DNA of 19,812 nucleotides from JBDSLU01 sp031407765 (lineage in GTDB: Bacteria; Acidobacteriota; Vicinamibacteria; Vicinamibacterales; Vicinamibacteraceae): the NCBI GenBank assembly GCA_031407765.1, contig JANOIR010000055.1, positions 1 through 19,812 on the forward strand, in the 5' to 3' direction. Under the pieces are notes generated by a model. The model was not told the origin of the DNA and made no database searches. It was given only the letters and a program-made list of their open reading frames with translations. Each line of letters starts with the position of its first letter. Within the stretch, counting starts at the first letter, position 1. The position numbers were made by a program, and so were the translations under genes. Below, one piece after another: positions 9,796-17,152 of the stretch.

Positions 9796-10947
9796 TCACG
9801 ACTGCGCGCGCGCGATCAGCGCCACCGCGTGCACGGCCAGCGCCTCGCCGCGACCGGTGGCGTCCACGCCTTCGTTGGTCTTGCCTTTGATCGCGATCGC
9901 GTCGGCGTCGACGCCGAGCGTCACCGCCAGCGATCGCTGCATCGCCGCGGCGTGCGGCCCGATCTTCGGCCGCTCGGCGATCACGACGACGTCGACGTTC
10001 ACCACCTGCCAGCCGGCGGCGCGGACGCGGGCCGCGGCGTCGGCCAGCAGCGCGAGGCTGTCGGCGTCCTTGTAGCGCGGATCGGTGTCTGGAAACAGTC
10101 GGCCGATGTCGCCCAGGTTGGCCGCGCCGAGGATGGCGTCGGTGATGGCGTGGCAGACCGCATCGGCGTCCGAGTGCCCCTTCAGGCCGCGGTCGTACGG
10201 AATGCGGACGCCGCCGAGGATCAGCGGCCGGCCCTCGGCGAAGACGTGCAGGTCGTAGCCGGTGCCGATGCGGAACGCCGGCGGAGCGGAGCGGTCGCGG
10301 GCGCGGGCGAGATCGGCGGCGGTCGTGATCTTCACGTTGGCCTCGTCGCCTGGGACGACGTGAACGGAGTGGCCCGCCTGCTCGGCGAGCATCGCCTCGT
10401 CGGTGCCCGACGCTCCCCGCCTGCCGGCGTCGATCGCGTCGGCCAGCACCTGACGGCGAAAGCCCTGAGGCGTTTGCGCGAGGAACAACCGCTCCCGCGG
10501 CAGCGTGGCGATGATGCGCGTGCCACCGCCAGCCTCGACCTCTTTCACGGTGTCGTGAATAGGCGCGACGGGCACGACCGCACCGTAGGGAATGACGAGG
10601 TCGATGACTCTGTCGATCACCTGTGCGCTCACGAAGGGTCGTGCCGCGTCATGCACGAGAACCACGTCGGCATCGGCGGACACCACCGCGAACCCGTTCG
10701 CGACCGAATCCTGCCGGCTCGCCCCGCCGGTCACGACGCGCTGCGGCGTCGTGGTCGGCGGCACCGGCGCGTCGGTCGTCCCTGGCGGCACGACGATGAC
10801 GATCTGGGTCACGCGCGGATGGGCGTCGAAGGCGGCGACCGAGCGCTCGAGGAGGGTGCGGCCGCCGATCGCGAGCCACTGCTTGGGCACGCCGGCGCCG
10901 AGCCGCGTGCCCTGCCCACCCGCGGCGATGATGACCGACACGCTCAT
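9796..10947 (-). CDS. ispDF: Bifunctional IspD/IspF (MEP-pathway cytidylyltransferase and cyclodiphosphate synthase)
   Basis: This 383-aa fusion covers two non-consecutive steps of the non-mevalonate isoprenoid pathway. IspD makes CDP-methylerythritol from MEP and CTP; IspF cyclises the phosphorylated product to MEcPP. Residues about 1-222 are IspD: IIAAGGQGTRLGAGVPKQW at the nucleotide site, VHDAARPFV and AQTPQGFRR. Residues about 226-383 are IspF: RIGTGYDLHVF supplies metal ligands, GGVRIPYDRGLKGHSDADAV follows, then GDIGRLFPDTDPRYKDADS and the closing KGKTNEGVDATGRGEALAVH. I chose the ATG at 10947 because IspD motifs start at once and it overlaps the preceding stop as ATGA. IspE, the intervening enzyme, is not in the window. 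The stop is TGA. Confidence 0.95.
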   Translation of the reverse strand: MSVSVIIAAGGQGTRLGAGVPKQWLAIGGRTLLERSVAAFDAHPRVTQIVIVVPPGTTDAPVPPTTTPQRVVTGGASRQDSVANGFAVVSADADVVLVHDAARPFVSAQVIDRVIDLVIPYGAVVPVAPIHDTVKEVEAGGGTRIIATLPRERLFLAQTPQGFRRQVLADAIDAGRRGASGTDEAMLAEQAGHSVHVVPGDEANVKITTAADLARARDRSAPPAFRIGTGYDLHVFAEGRPLILGGVRIPYDRGLKGHSDADAVCHAITDAILGAANLGDIGRLFPDTDPRYKDADSLALLADAAARVRAAGWQVVNVDVVVIAERPKIGPHAAAMQRSLAVTLGVDADAIAIKGKTNEGVDATGRGEALAVHAVALIARAQS

Positions 10948-11627
10948 GGCGTTCGCACGGTCGGCGAGTATAGCAACGGCGCGCCGGGCCACCGCTCGCG
11001 TTCCGTCCCGCCGGCGTGCGTCGTGACGCGCTCCGCGGTGAGCGCGACGGCGCGGGCGTAGTCGGCAGCGGGCGTCGCCGCCGGCGCGAACAGCACGAAC
11101 AGCACCCGCGTCGTCGCCTCCGACACCGAGGTGCGCAGCGAATCCGAGGTCGGGTTGCCGAACGGTCCCTCGGCGTCCACGAGGGTGAGGCGGCCGGCGA
11201 CGTTGACGCGGTCCTTGCGGATGCCGTCGTAGCCCTCGCTGTCGGCGCCGAGCCGCAGCGACACGGCATCGCCGGCGATGCGATCGCGATCGTAGACGCC
11301 GAAGGCGATCTGCGTCTCGACCGAGCACCAGTTGCAGAGATCGACGATCGTGTTCACCCGCGGCAGCGTGTCGCCGCGCCGCACGCGCCGCAGCAGCGCT
11401 TCCGACGACGGCCGCGTCTTGGTCGGATCGAGGCCGATGGCCCGGTAGAGCGCGCGCGTCCGCTGCAGCGCCGCGTCGAGGGCGGTGCCACCAGCACGGA
11501 GCCGCGCTTCGGCCTCGGCGAACGGCGCGTCGAGGCGATGGTCGTGCACCACCACCGTCACGTCGTCGAACGCCAGGCAGGCCGGCGCAACGATCGCGGC
11601 GAGCTCCGGCGCGAGGTCGAGAGTCAC
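10944..11627 (-). CDS. Stand-alone B3/B4 (PheT-like) tRNA-binding domain protein
   Basis: The 227-aa product resembles the B3/B4 domain that in the phenylalanyl-tRNA synthetase beta subunit hydrolyses mischarged Tyr-tRNA(Phe). Here it stands alone. Family-like blocks are DPTKTRPSSEALLRRV (about 67-82), LPRVNTIVDLCNWCSVETQI (88-107), FGVYDRDRI and the EGPFGNPTSDS stretch near 153-163. There is no aminoacylation core or signal peptide. Free-standing members are widespread and mostly uncharacterised; a trans-editing or amino-acyl-hydrolysing role is plausible but inferred. It begins with GTG overlapping the plsC stop as GTGA and ends in an ATGA overlap with ispDF, so it is translationally coupled on both sides. 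The stop is TGA. Confidence 0.8.
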   Translation of the reverse strand: MTLDLAPELAAIVAPACLAFDDVTVVVHDHRLDAPFAEAEARLRAGGTALDAALQRTRALYRAIGLDPTKTRPSSEALLRRVRRGDTLPRVNTIVDLCNWCSVETQIAFGVYDRDRIAGDAVSLRLGADSEGYDGIRKDRVNVAGRLTLVDAEGPFGNPTSDSLRTSVSEATTRVLFVLFAPAATPAADYARAVALTAERVTTHAGGTERERWPGAPLLYSPTVRTP

Positions 11628-12388
11628 GCCGTCGCCTCCCCGCCCTGGCCGACGGCCGCCTGCGGCGGCGCGTCGCCCGGCGGCAGCGCGCTCTGCACGG
11701 CGTCCTGCACCTGCCGCGCGAGCTGACGCGCCTGGTCGGGCGTGCGGCCGGCGGTCGGGATCGGATCGAGCACCGTGACCCGCACGTGGCCCGGCCGGGT
11801 CGTGAGCTCGCCCTTACGCATCACGAAGCGGCTGCCGTCGATCGCCACCGGCACCACCGGCAGCCCCGACTCGATCGCCATCATGAACGTGCCGGCGCGG
11901 AAGCGCGCCAGCGAGCCGTCCAGGCTGCGCGTGCCCTCGGGGAAGACGAACACCGAATAGCCTGCCGTCATCAGCTGGCGCATCTGCCGGAAGAGGTCCG
12001 TGCCGGGCTTCTTCCGGTCCACCAGGATGTGCCCGGTCCGCGCCAGGTGCCAGCCGATGAACGGGAACGACCCGAGCGATGCCTTGGCGAGCACGCGCAG
12101 CTCGAACGCCAGCGTCCAGAAGAGCACCGGGGTGTCGTAGATGCTCTGGTGGTTCGAGGCGAAGACGTAGCTCTGACCGGGCGGCACGCGTTCGAGCCCG
12201 GTCAGCGTCAGCGACACGCCCGTCGTCTTCAGGATCAACCATGCCCAGGCCCGCGCGCACCGGTGCGCGAAGCGTCCCGACCGATCGAAGAACGACGACG
12301 AGAGCGAGATCGTCCCGAGCACGGTCGTGTAGACCGCGATGGCGGGAATCAGGAAGAAGACGGTGCGCCACCAGTGATAGGGAGGCAT
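11624..12388 (-). CDS. plsC: 1-acyl-sn-glycerol-3-phosphate acyltransferase (PlsC family)
   Basis: This 254-aa membrane enzyme is predicted to acylate lysophosphatidic acid to phosphatidic acid, the second step of phospholipid synthesis. An N-terminal hydrophobic segment (about 8-32) anchors it. The family motifs are the catalytic HX4D motif at H80-D85 (NHQSIYD), GHILVDRKKPG near 119-129, FPEGTRS at 149-155 and a PVVPVAIDG block near 167. The C-terminal 25 residues are Ala/Pro/Gln-rich and probably disordered. The acyl donor and exact acceptor cannot be read from sequence. It starts 18 nt after radA and its TGA overlaps the GTG start of the B3/B4-domain gene. Confidence 0.9.
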   Translation of the reverse strand: MPPYHWWRTVFFLIPAIAVYTTVLGTISLSSSFFDRSGRFAHRCARAWAWLILKTTGVSLTLTGLERVPPGQSYVFASNHQSIYDTPVLFWTLAFELRVLAKASLGSFPFIGWHLARTGHILVDRKKPGTDLFRQMRQLMTAGYSVFVFPEGTRSLDGSLARFRAGTFMMAIESGLPVVPVAIDGSRFVMRKGELTTRPGHVRVTVLDPIPTAGRTPDQARQLARQVQDAVQSALPPGDAPPQAAVGQGGEATA

Positions 12389-12406
12389 AGCTCGGATCGT
12401 CGCGTC

Positions 12407-13804
12407 CTACTCAAACAGCGCGTCGAGCAGCTCGCCGACGCTCGCCACCGGGATCAGGGTGACGCCGGCGGGGACATCCGCGGCGGCGACGCTGTCGGGC
12501 GGCAGGATCACGCGGGTGAAGCCGAGGCGCGCCGCTTCGCGCACGCGCAGCGCGGCGTGCGTCGCCCGGCGCACTTCGCCGGCGAGGCCGACCTCGCCGA
12601 ACAGCGCCGTCGATCCGCGCACCGGCCGGTTGCGCAGGCTCGAGGCGAGAGCGGCCACGACCGCGAGGTCGACGGCGGGCTCGTCCACTGTGAGGCCGCC
12701 GGCGACGTTGGCGAACACGTCGTCGCCCGACATGACCAGGCCGGCCCGCTTCTCGAGGACGGCGAGGAGCAGCGACACGCGGTTGGCATCGAGGCCGTTG
12801 GCGGTGCGCTTGGCGTAGCCATACGTGCTGGTGCTGACGAGCGCCTGCACCTCGACCAGCAGCGGCCGCGAGCCTTCGACCGCGCACAGGACCGCCGATC
12901 CGGCGACACGGGCCGGCCGCTCGGCCAGGAACAGCGCCGACGGGTTCGCCACCGGCTTCAGGCCGGCGCCCGTCATCTCGAACACGCCGACCTCGGACGC
13001 CGCTCCGAAGCGGTTCTTCACCGCGCGCACGACGCGGTGCGCGTGGTGCCGCTCGCCCTCGAAGTAGAGCACGGTGTCGACGACGTGCTCGAGCACCTTC
13101 GGCCCGGCCAGCGCGCCGTCCTTGGTCACGTGGCCGATGATGAACGTCGCCAGGTGCTGCCCCTTGGCCGCGAACAGCAGCTGCGTCGCCGCCTCGCGGA
13201 CCTGGGCGACGCTGCCCGGCGCCGATTGCAGCTTGTTCGAGAAGACGGTCTGGATCGAGTCGAGGACGAGCAGCGACGGCTTCAGGCGGACGGCTTCGTC
13301 GAGGACGCGTTCGAGGCAGGTCTCGCCGAACAGGAAGAGCGGATCGTCGCCGACGCCGAGGCGCTCGCCGCGGGCCTTGATCTGCGGCTCCGATTCCTCG
13401 CCCGAGGCGTAGAGCACCGGCCCGACCGCCCTGGCGAAGTGCGCCGCCGCCTGCAGCAGCAGCGTCGACTTGCCGATCCCCGGCTCGCCGCCGAGCAGCA
13501 CCAGCGAGCCCGGAACCACGCCACCGCCAAGCACGCGATCGAGCTCGGACAGGCCGGTCGAGATGCGATCGACGGCGCTCAGGCTGACGTCGGCGTAGCG
13601 CTGCGCGGTGGCCGAGCGGCCGGGCCCGAGCGTCGGCGTGGCGTAACGGGCCTCGGTGCCGCCCGCGCCGGCCGGGGCCGGGGCGCGCTCCTCGACCATC
13701 GTGTTCCAGGCGCCACACTCGGGACAGCGGCCCAGCCACTTCGGCGACTGCGCGCCGCAGTCCTGGCACGCATAGACGGTCTTCGGGGCCTTGGACGTCG
13801 CCAC
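12407..13804 (-). CDS. radA: DNA repair protein RadA (Sms)
   Basis: RadA is a RecA-like, DnaB-type ATPase that promotes branch migration in recombinational repair. From the GTG at 13804 the product has 465 residues (E. coli 460) and begins ATSKAPKTVYACQDCG, matching the family start. An upstream ATG at 13840 would add 12 residues and overlap alr by 32 nt. The zinc finger uses C13, C16, C27 and C30. Walker A is GEPGIGKST at 106-114, Walker B LVLD at 189-192, and the RadA-specific KNRFG at 253-257. The C-terminal Lon-protease-like domain follows, with GSTALFGEVGLAGEVR. It begins 4 nt after the alr stop. The stop is TAG. Confidence 0.95.
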   Translation of the reverse strand: MATSKAPKTVYACQDCGAQSPKWLGRCPECGAWNTMVEERAPAPAGAGGTEARYATPTLGPGRSATAQRYADVSLSAVDRISTGLSELDRVLGGGVVPGSLVLLGGEPGIGKSTLLLQAAAHFARAVGPVLYASGEESEPQIKARGERLGVGDDPLFLFGETCLERVLDEAVRLKPSLLVLDSIQTVFSNKLQSAPGSVAQVREAATQLLFAAKGQHLATFIIGHVTKDGALAGPKVLEHVVDTVLYFEGERHHAHRVVRAVKNRFGAASEVGVFEMTGAGLKPVANPSALFLAERPARVAGSAVLCAVEGSRPLLVEVQALVSTSTYGYAKRTANGLDANRVSLLLAVLEKRAGLVMSGDDVFANVAGGLTVDEPAVDLAVVAALASSLRNRPVRGSTALFGEVGLAGEVRRATHAALRVREAARLGFTRVILPPDSVAAADVPAGVTLIPVASVGELLDALFE

Positions 13805-13808
13805 GGAT

Positions 13809-15038
13809 CTATTCTCGCTCTCGCTGACGGCCGCCGGCATAGACGCGCTCGATGCGCGAGCCGATGCGGCACAGCAGCTCCCACGGGATGGCGCCGATGG
13901 TGGCGGCGATCTCGCGCATGTCGAGCCGCTCGCTCCCCTGCTGGCCGACGATGACCACCTCGTCGCCGGGCTCGACCTCGACGTCGGTGACGTCGATCAT
14001 CATCATGTCCATGCAGATGGCGCCGACGATCGGCACCCGCCGGCCGCGCACGAGCACGAAGCCGCGGTTGCCGCTGCGGGTGTCGATGCCGTCGGCGTAG
14101 CCGGCCGGCACGACCGCGATCCGCCGCGGCACGTCGGTGCGGAAGCGCATGCCGTAGCTGACGCCCTCGCCGGGCCGCACCCCCTTCACCGAGACGACGG
14201 TGCTGGTCAGGCTCATCACCGGTTCGAGCGCCAGGGTCGTCGCCAGCGGCGGCGGCACCAGGCCGTAGAGCAGCAGGCCGGGCCGCACGTAGTCGAACCA
14301 CACCCGCTCGTCGCGCAGCATGGCCGCGCTGTTGGCCATGTGGGTGACCCGGGCCCGGATGCCAAGACCGGCGAGCGTACGCCGCGCCTGCTCGAAGCGG
14401 GTGCGCTGCTCGGCGAACAGCGGATCGTCGGGCACGTCGGCGGTCGCGAAGTGGGTGTAGACGCCGTCGATCGCCAGGCCCGGACTGGCCGCGAGCGCCG
14501 GCATCGTGCGATCGAGCTGATCGTGCCGGAAGCCGAGCCGGTTCATCCCGGTGTCGATCTTGAGGTGGCAGGACAGCCGGACCTGGCGCCGTGCCGCGGC
14601 CGCGGCCAGCGTCGTGGCTGCCGACGGCGTCGACACCGTGGGCGTCAGCTCGTAGTCGAAGATGCCCTCGACGTCGCCGACGCTGAGCGCGCCGAAGATC
14701 AGGATCGGCACCGTGACGCCGCCCTCGCGGAGCTGGACGCCTTCGGCGATATCGGCGCAGGCCAGCATCGAGGCACCGGCGGCCTCGAGGGCGAGCCCGA
14801 CGCGCACCGCGCCATGGCCGTAGGCGTTGGCCTTTACCACGCCGATGACGCCGGGCCTGGCGTCACCAGCAGGCAGAGCCGACGCCGGCTGGCCGGCTCC
14901 CGTCTGGCCGGCTCCCGTCTGGCCGGCTCCCGTCTGGCCGGCTCCGGGGCGACCGCTGGCGACGAAACCGGCCAAGGTCCGGAAGTTGCGGGAGAGCGCG
15001 TCGAGGTCGACGCGGGCGAACGTCGGCCGGACCGTCAT
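13809..15038 (-). CDS. alr: Alanine racemase
   Basis: This PLP enzyme converts L-alanine to D-alanine for peptidoglycan. The 409-aa product has the PLP lysine K69 in VVKANAYGHG, the second catalytic base Y295 in EGVSYGMRF, RVTHMANSAA with the following VRPGLLLYGL block, and GAICMDMMMIDVTDVE. The family usually has only a few residues between the first helix and the VVKA strand. Here about 30 extra residues (about 28-60) are present, including four GAGQ(T/P) repeats at 32-51 encoded by a 15-nt tandem repeat. The insertion sits in a loop before the active-site strand, so activity is probably kept. The ATG overlaps the dnaB stop as ATGA; radA follows at once. The stop is TAG. Confidence 0.96.
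   Translation of the reverse strand: MTVRPTFARVDLDALSRNFRTLAGFVASGRPGAGQTGAGQTGAGQTGAGQPASALPAGDARPGVIGVVKANAYGHGAVRVGLALEAAGASMLACADIAEGVQLREGGVTVPILIFGALSVGDVEGIFDYELTPTVSTPSAATTLAAAAARRQVRLSCHLKIDTGMNRLGFRHDQLDRTMPALAASPGLAIDGVYTHFATADVPDDPLFAEQRTRFEQARRTLAGLGIRARVTHMANSAAMLRDERVWFDYVRPGLLLYGLVPPPLATTLALEPVMSLTSTVVSVKGVRPGEGVSYGMRFRTDVPRRIAVVPAGYADGIDTRSGNRGFVLVRGRRVPIVGAICMDMMMIDVTDVEVEPGDEVVIVGQQGSERLDMREIAATIGAIPWELLCRIGSRIERVYAGGRQRERE
14889..14945 (-). repeat. 15-nt in-frame minisatellite inside alr (3.8 copies)
   Basis: The plus-strand unit CTGGCCGGCTCCCGT is repeated identically at 14889-14903, 14904-14918 and 14919-14933, with a 12-nt partial fourth copy at 14934-14945. The unit length is a multiple of three and encodes GAGQT in alr, so copy-number change would lengthen or shorten a loop without a frameshift. 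Perfect identity suggests recent expansion. Confidence 0.9.
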
Positions 15039-16444
15039 TGCGCGGTGTCTTCGCGGGAGAAGAACCGCGTGTACTGCCCCAGGAAGATCAGGTTGACGGT
15101 CCCTATCGGGCCGTTCCTCTGCTTGGCGATGATGATCTCGGCGTCGTCCTTGATCTCGAGGTTGTCCTTGTCGTAGACGCCGGGGCGGTAGATCATCATG
15201 ACCACGTCGGCGTCCTGCTCGAGGGCTCCCGACTCGCGCAGATCGGAGAGCTGCGGCCGGCGATCCGAGCGCGCCTCGGGGGCCCGGCTCAACTGCGACA
15301 GCGCCATGATCGGCACCTGGAGCTCCTTGGCCAGCCCTTTCAGCGAGCGCGAGATCGAGGCCAGCTCCTGCTGCCGGTTCTCGAAGCGGCCGCGTCCCTG
15401 CATCAGCTGCAGGTAGTCGACGATCAGGAGATCGAGGCCGTGATCGGCCTTCAGCCGGCGCGCCTTGGCGCGCATCTCGAGGACACCGATCGAGGCGGTG
15501 TCGTCGATGAAGATCTTGGCGCTCTCGAGCGTGCCCACCGCCTTGACCAGCTTGGCGTAGTCGTCCGCCGAGAGGTATCCGCTGCGCAGCCGGTGCGCGT
15601 CGATCTGCGCCACCGAGGTGAGCAGGCGGACGAACAGCTGCTGCGCCGACATCTCCAGGCTGAAGAAGCCGACGGTCATCGCCCGGTCGCGGTTCAGGCC
15701 GACGTGCTGGGCGATGTTGAGCGTGAAGGCGGTCTTGCCCATCGACGGCCGCGCCGCGACGATGACCAGATCGCCGCGCTGCAGGCCGGAGGTCATCTCG
15801 TCGAGAACGGCGAAGCCCGTCGGGACCCCCGACACCAGGCCGCGATGCTGCTGCAGCTTGCTGAGGGTGTCGAAGCTCTCCTGGACGAGGTCGGCGAGCG
15901 GCACGAAGCCGGTCCGGATGCGCTTGTCGGCGACCTCGAAGATGCGCCTCTCGGCGCCGTCGAGGATCTCGTCGGCGTCGTCGGCGCCGGCGTAGGCCTC
16001 CTGCAGGATGTCGTGCGCGCTGGCGATCAGCGAGCGCAGCGTCGACTTCTCCTTGACGATGTTGGCGTAGTGCTCGACGTTGGTGGCGCGCGGCACGCCG
16101 TCGACGAGGCGGGCCAGGTAGGCGACGCCGCCGACGTCCTCGAGCTCCGCGGTGCGGGTCAGCGCCTCCTTGAGGGTGACCAGGTCGATGGCGTCGCCGC
16201 GCTCGTTGAGCTCGACCATCTGCTCGAAGATGCGGCGGTGAGCGTCGCGGTAGAAGTCACCTGAGTCGATGACTGCGGCGGCGTGGTTGAAGGTGTCGTT
16301 GCGGAGCAGGATGCCGCCGAGCACCGAACGCTCGGCATCGAGGTTGTGCGGTGGCGTGCGCTCGCCGCGGTCCGAGGCCCCGCGTTCGGCGCGGCCCGAC
16401 GGCGTGCGATCGGACGAAGCGCTCTCGGACGTGGAATCGGACAT
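15035..16444 (-). CDS. dnaB: Replicative DNA helicase DnaB
   Basis: DnaB is the hexameric ATPase that unwinds DNA at the replication fork. From the ATG at 16444 the product has 469 residues (E. coli 471). A Ser/Arg-rich disordered start is followed by the N-terminal primase-interacting domain (from about 31: PPHNLDAERSVLGGILL). The RecA-like C-terminal domain carries Walker A ARPSMGKT at 231-238, Walker B LLIVDYLQL around 339-347 and the SQLSRAPEARSDRRPQLSDL segment. A TTG at 16450 is an alternative start. No intein is seen. A hairpin and a candidate promoter precede it, suggesting partial independence from rpsF-rplI. It is coupled to alr through ATGA. The stop is TGA. Confidence 0.97.
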   Translation of the reverse strand: MSDSTSESASSDRTPSGRAERGASDRGERTPPHNLDAERSVLGGILLRNDTFNHAAAVIDSGDFYRDAHRRIFEQMVELNERGDAIDLVTLKEALTRTAELEDVGGVAYLARLVDGVPRATNVEHYANIVKEKSTLRSLIASAHDILQEAYAGADDADEILDGAERRIFEVADKRIRTGFVPLADLVQESFDTLSKLQQHRGLVSGVPTGFAVLDEMTSGLQRGDLVIVAARPSMGKTAFTLNIAQHVGLNRDRAMTVGFFSLEMSAQQLFVRLLTSVAQIDAHRLRSGYLSADDYAKLVKAVGTLESAKIFIDDTASIGVLEMRAKARRLKADHGLDLLIVDYLQLMQGRGRFENRQQELASISRSLKGLAKELQVPIMALSQLSRAPEARSDRRPQLSDLRESGALEQDADVVMMIYRPGVYDKDNLEIKDDAEIIIAKQRNGPIGTVNLIFLGQYTRFFSREDTAQ

Positions 16445-16473
16445 CGACAACCCGGCGGCAGGATCGGAAACGG

Positions 16474-16503
16474 AGTGTAGCTACAAATAGGACGAGGTGT
16501 CAT
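16474..16503 (-). promoter_or_regulatory. Candidate promoter for dnaB
   Basis: On the minus strand ATGACA (16498-16503) and TACACT (16474-16479) are separated by 18 nt and end about 30 nt before the dnaB ATG. The -35 box lies in the arm of the hairpin at 16492-16529. The match is moderate. Confidence 0.4.
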
Positions 16504-16529
16504 GTCCCGGCGGGGACGCAACACCTCGT
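16492..16529 (-). terminator. Strong two-tier hairpin between rplI and dnaB, terminator-like
   Basis: ACGAGGTGT (16492-16500) and ACACCTCGT (16521-16529) form a perfect 9-bp outer stem around an inner 5-bp stem (GTCCC at 16504-16508, GGGAC at 16513-16517; loop of 4 nt). On the minus strand it is followed by CCTATTTGT, only a weak T-tract. It could be an intrinsic terminator or attenuator closing the ribosomal-protein part before dnaB, or an operator, since it overlaps a candidate -35 box. Confidence 0.45.
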
Positions 16530-16579
16530 GTGGGGCAGCGGGCCGGCCAGAGCCGGTCGCACGACGCGGTCGAGTGCGG

Positions 16580-17029
16580 CTAGTCGGCCTTGACCACGAG
16601 GACCTTGACCTGCGTGGTCACCTCGCGGTGGAGGCGGATCGGCACGGTGTACTCGCCCAGCGCCCTGAACGGCTCGGCCATCTGGATCTTGCGCTTGTCG
16701 ACTTCGAAGCCGAGGCGGGCCAGACCCTCGGCGACGTCGGCCGACGTGACCGACCCGTAGAGCGCATCCTTCTCGCCGACGCGGCGGGCAACGACGCATT
16801 CCGTCTGCGACAGCCGCGACGCGATGGCCTCGGCGACGCTGCGGTCTTCCGCCTCGCGCGCCGCGGCGCGCTTCTTCTCGGCGTCGATCTGGCGCTTGTT
16901 GCCGGAGGTGACGGCGAGAGCGAGCTAGCGCGGCAGCAGGTAGTTGCGCGCGAACCCGTCGGCGACCTTCACCACGTCGCCGCGGCCGCCGAGGTGATCC
17001 ACCGGTTCCTTGAGGATGACTTCGATCAT
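16580..17029 (-). pseudogene. rplI: 50S ribosomal protein L9 gene interrupted by in-frame TAG at codon 35
   Basis: L9 bridges 23S rRNA near the L1 stalk to neighbouring ribosomes and is dispensable in many bacteria. The frame from ATG 17029 to TAG 16580 is 150 codons including the terminal stop, exactly the normal L9 length, and reads as L9 throughout. The N-terminal part is MIEVILKEPVDHLGGRGDVV, KVADGFARNYLLPR; then codon 35 (16925-16927) is TAG. The L9 reading resumes at once with LALAVTSGNKRQIDAEKKRA and continues to the C-terminal domain (FEVDKRKIQ, LGEYTVPIRLH, VKVLVVKAD). Relatives usually have Lys or Gly at this site, and AAG to TAG is one change. There is no frameshift and no good internal start. 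It may be a real nonsense mutation, a minority allele or a sequencing error. Recoding is unlikely, since neighbours end in TAG. Confidence 0.9.
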
Positions 17030-17047
17030 AACGTCTTTTTCCTGTTG

Positions 17048-17083
17048 GCGGCCGCGCTCTCACGCGCGGCCGCGGGCCGCCCT
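17048..17083 (+). repeat. Palindromic REP-like repeat, copy 2 (rpsR-rplI gap)
   Basis: This is the second copy of the 36-nt element found at 6638-6673. It has perfect 10-bp arms GCGGCCGCGC and GCGCGGCCGC, loop TCTCAC (copy 1 has TCTCGC) and the same tail GGGCCGCCCT. Judged by loop and tail, this copy is inverted relative to transcription, whereas copy 1 is in the transcribed direction. It ends 18 nt before the rplI ATG. Confidence 0.75.
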
Positions 17084-17087
17084 CCGG

Positions 17088-17137
17088 GCGTGCGGTCTGC
17101 TATTCGCGGCGCTAGGCGCGCCGCGGCGTCCGCACGC
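17088..17137 (-). other. Nested hairpin after rpsR
   Basis: An outer perfect 8-bp stem (GCGTGCGG at 17088-17095, CCGCACGC at 17130-17137) encloses an inner perfect 8-bp stem (CGCGGCGC at 17105-17112, GCGCCGCG at 17118-17125; 5-nt loop). Together with the adjoining repeat copy nearly the whole 123-nt rpsR-rplI gap can fold. It may terminate, process or stabilise the message; there is no T-run. The pairing is seen and the role is unknown. Confidence 0.5.
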
Positions 17138-17152
17138 GGGCGGCATCCAATG

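Noticed and set aside
12407..13840. radA start at ATG 13840
   Set aside because: It would overlap the end of alr by 32 nt and add 12 residues absent from the family. GTG 13804, 4 nt after the alr stop, gives the normal RadA N-terminus.
16925..16927. Amber recoding (pyrrolysine or stop reassignment) in rplI
   Set aside because: Twelve genes in the window, including rplL, rplJ, rplA, nusG, radA and alr, end at TAG with normal lengths, so TAG works as a stop here. A ribosomal protein is also not a known pyrrolysine protein.
16500..17063. Minus-strand open frame of 187 codons over the rplI locus
   Set aside because: It is out of frame with L9, Arg/Pro/Gly-rich and without family resemblance. 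It appears only because the true L9 frame is split by the internal TAG.
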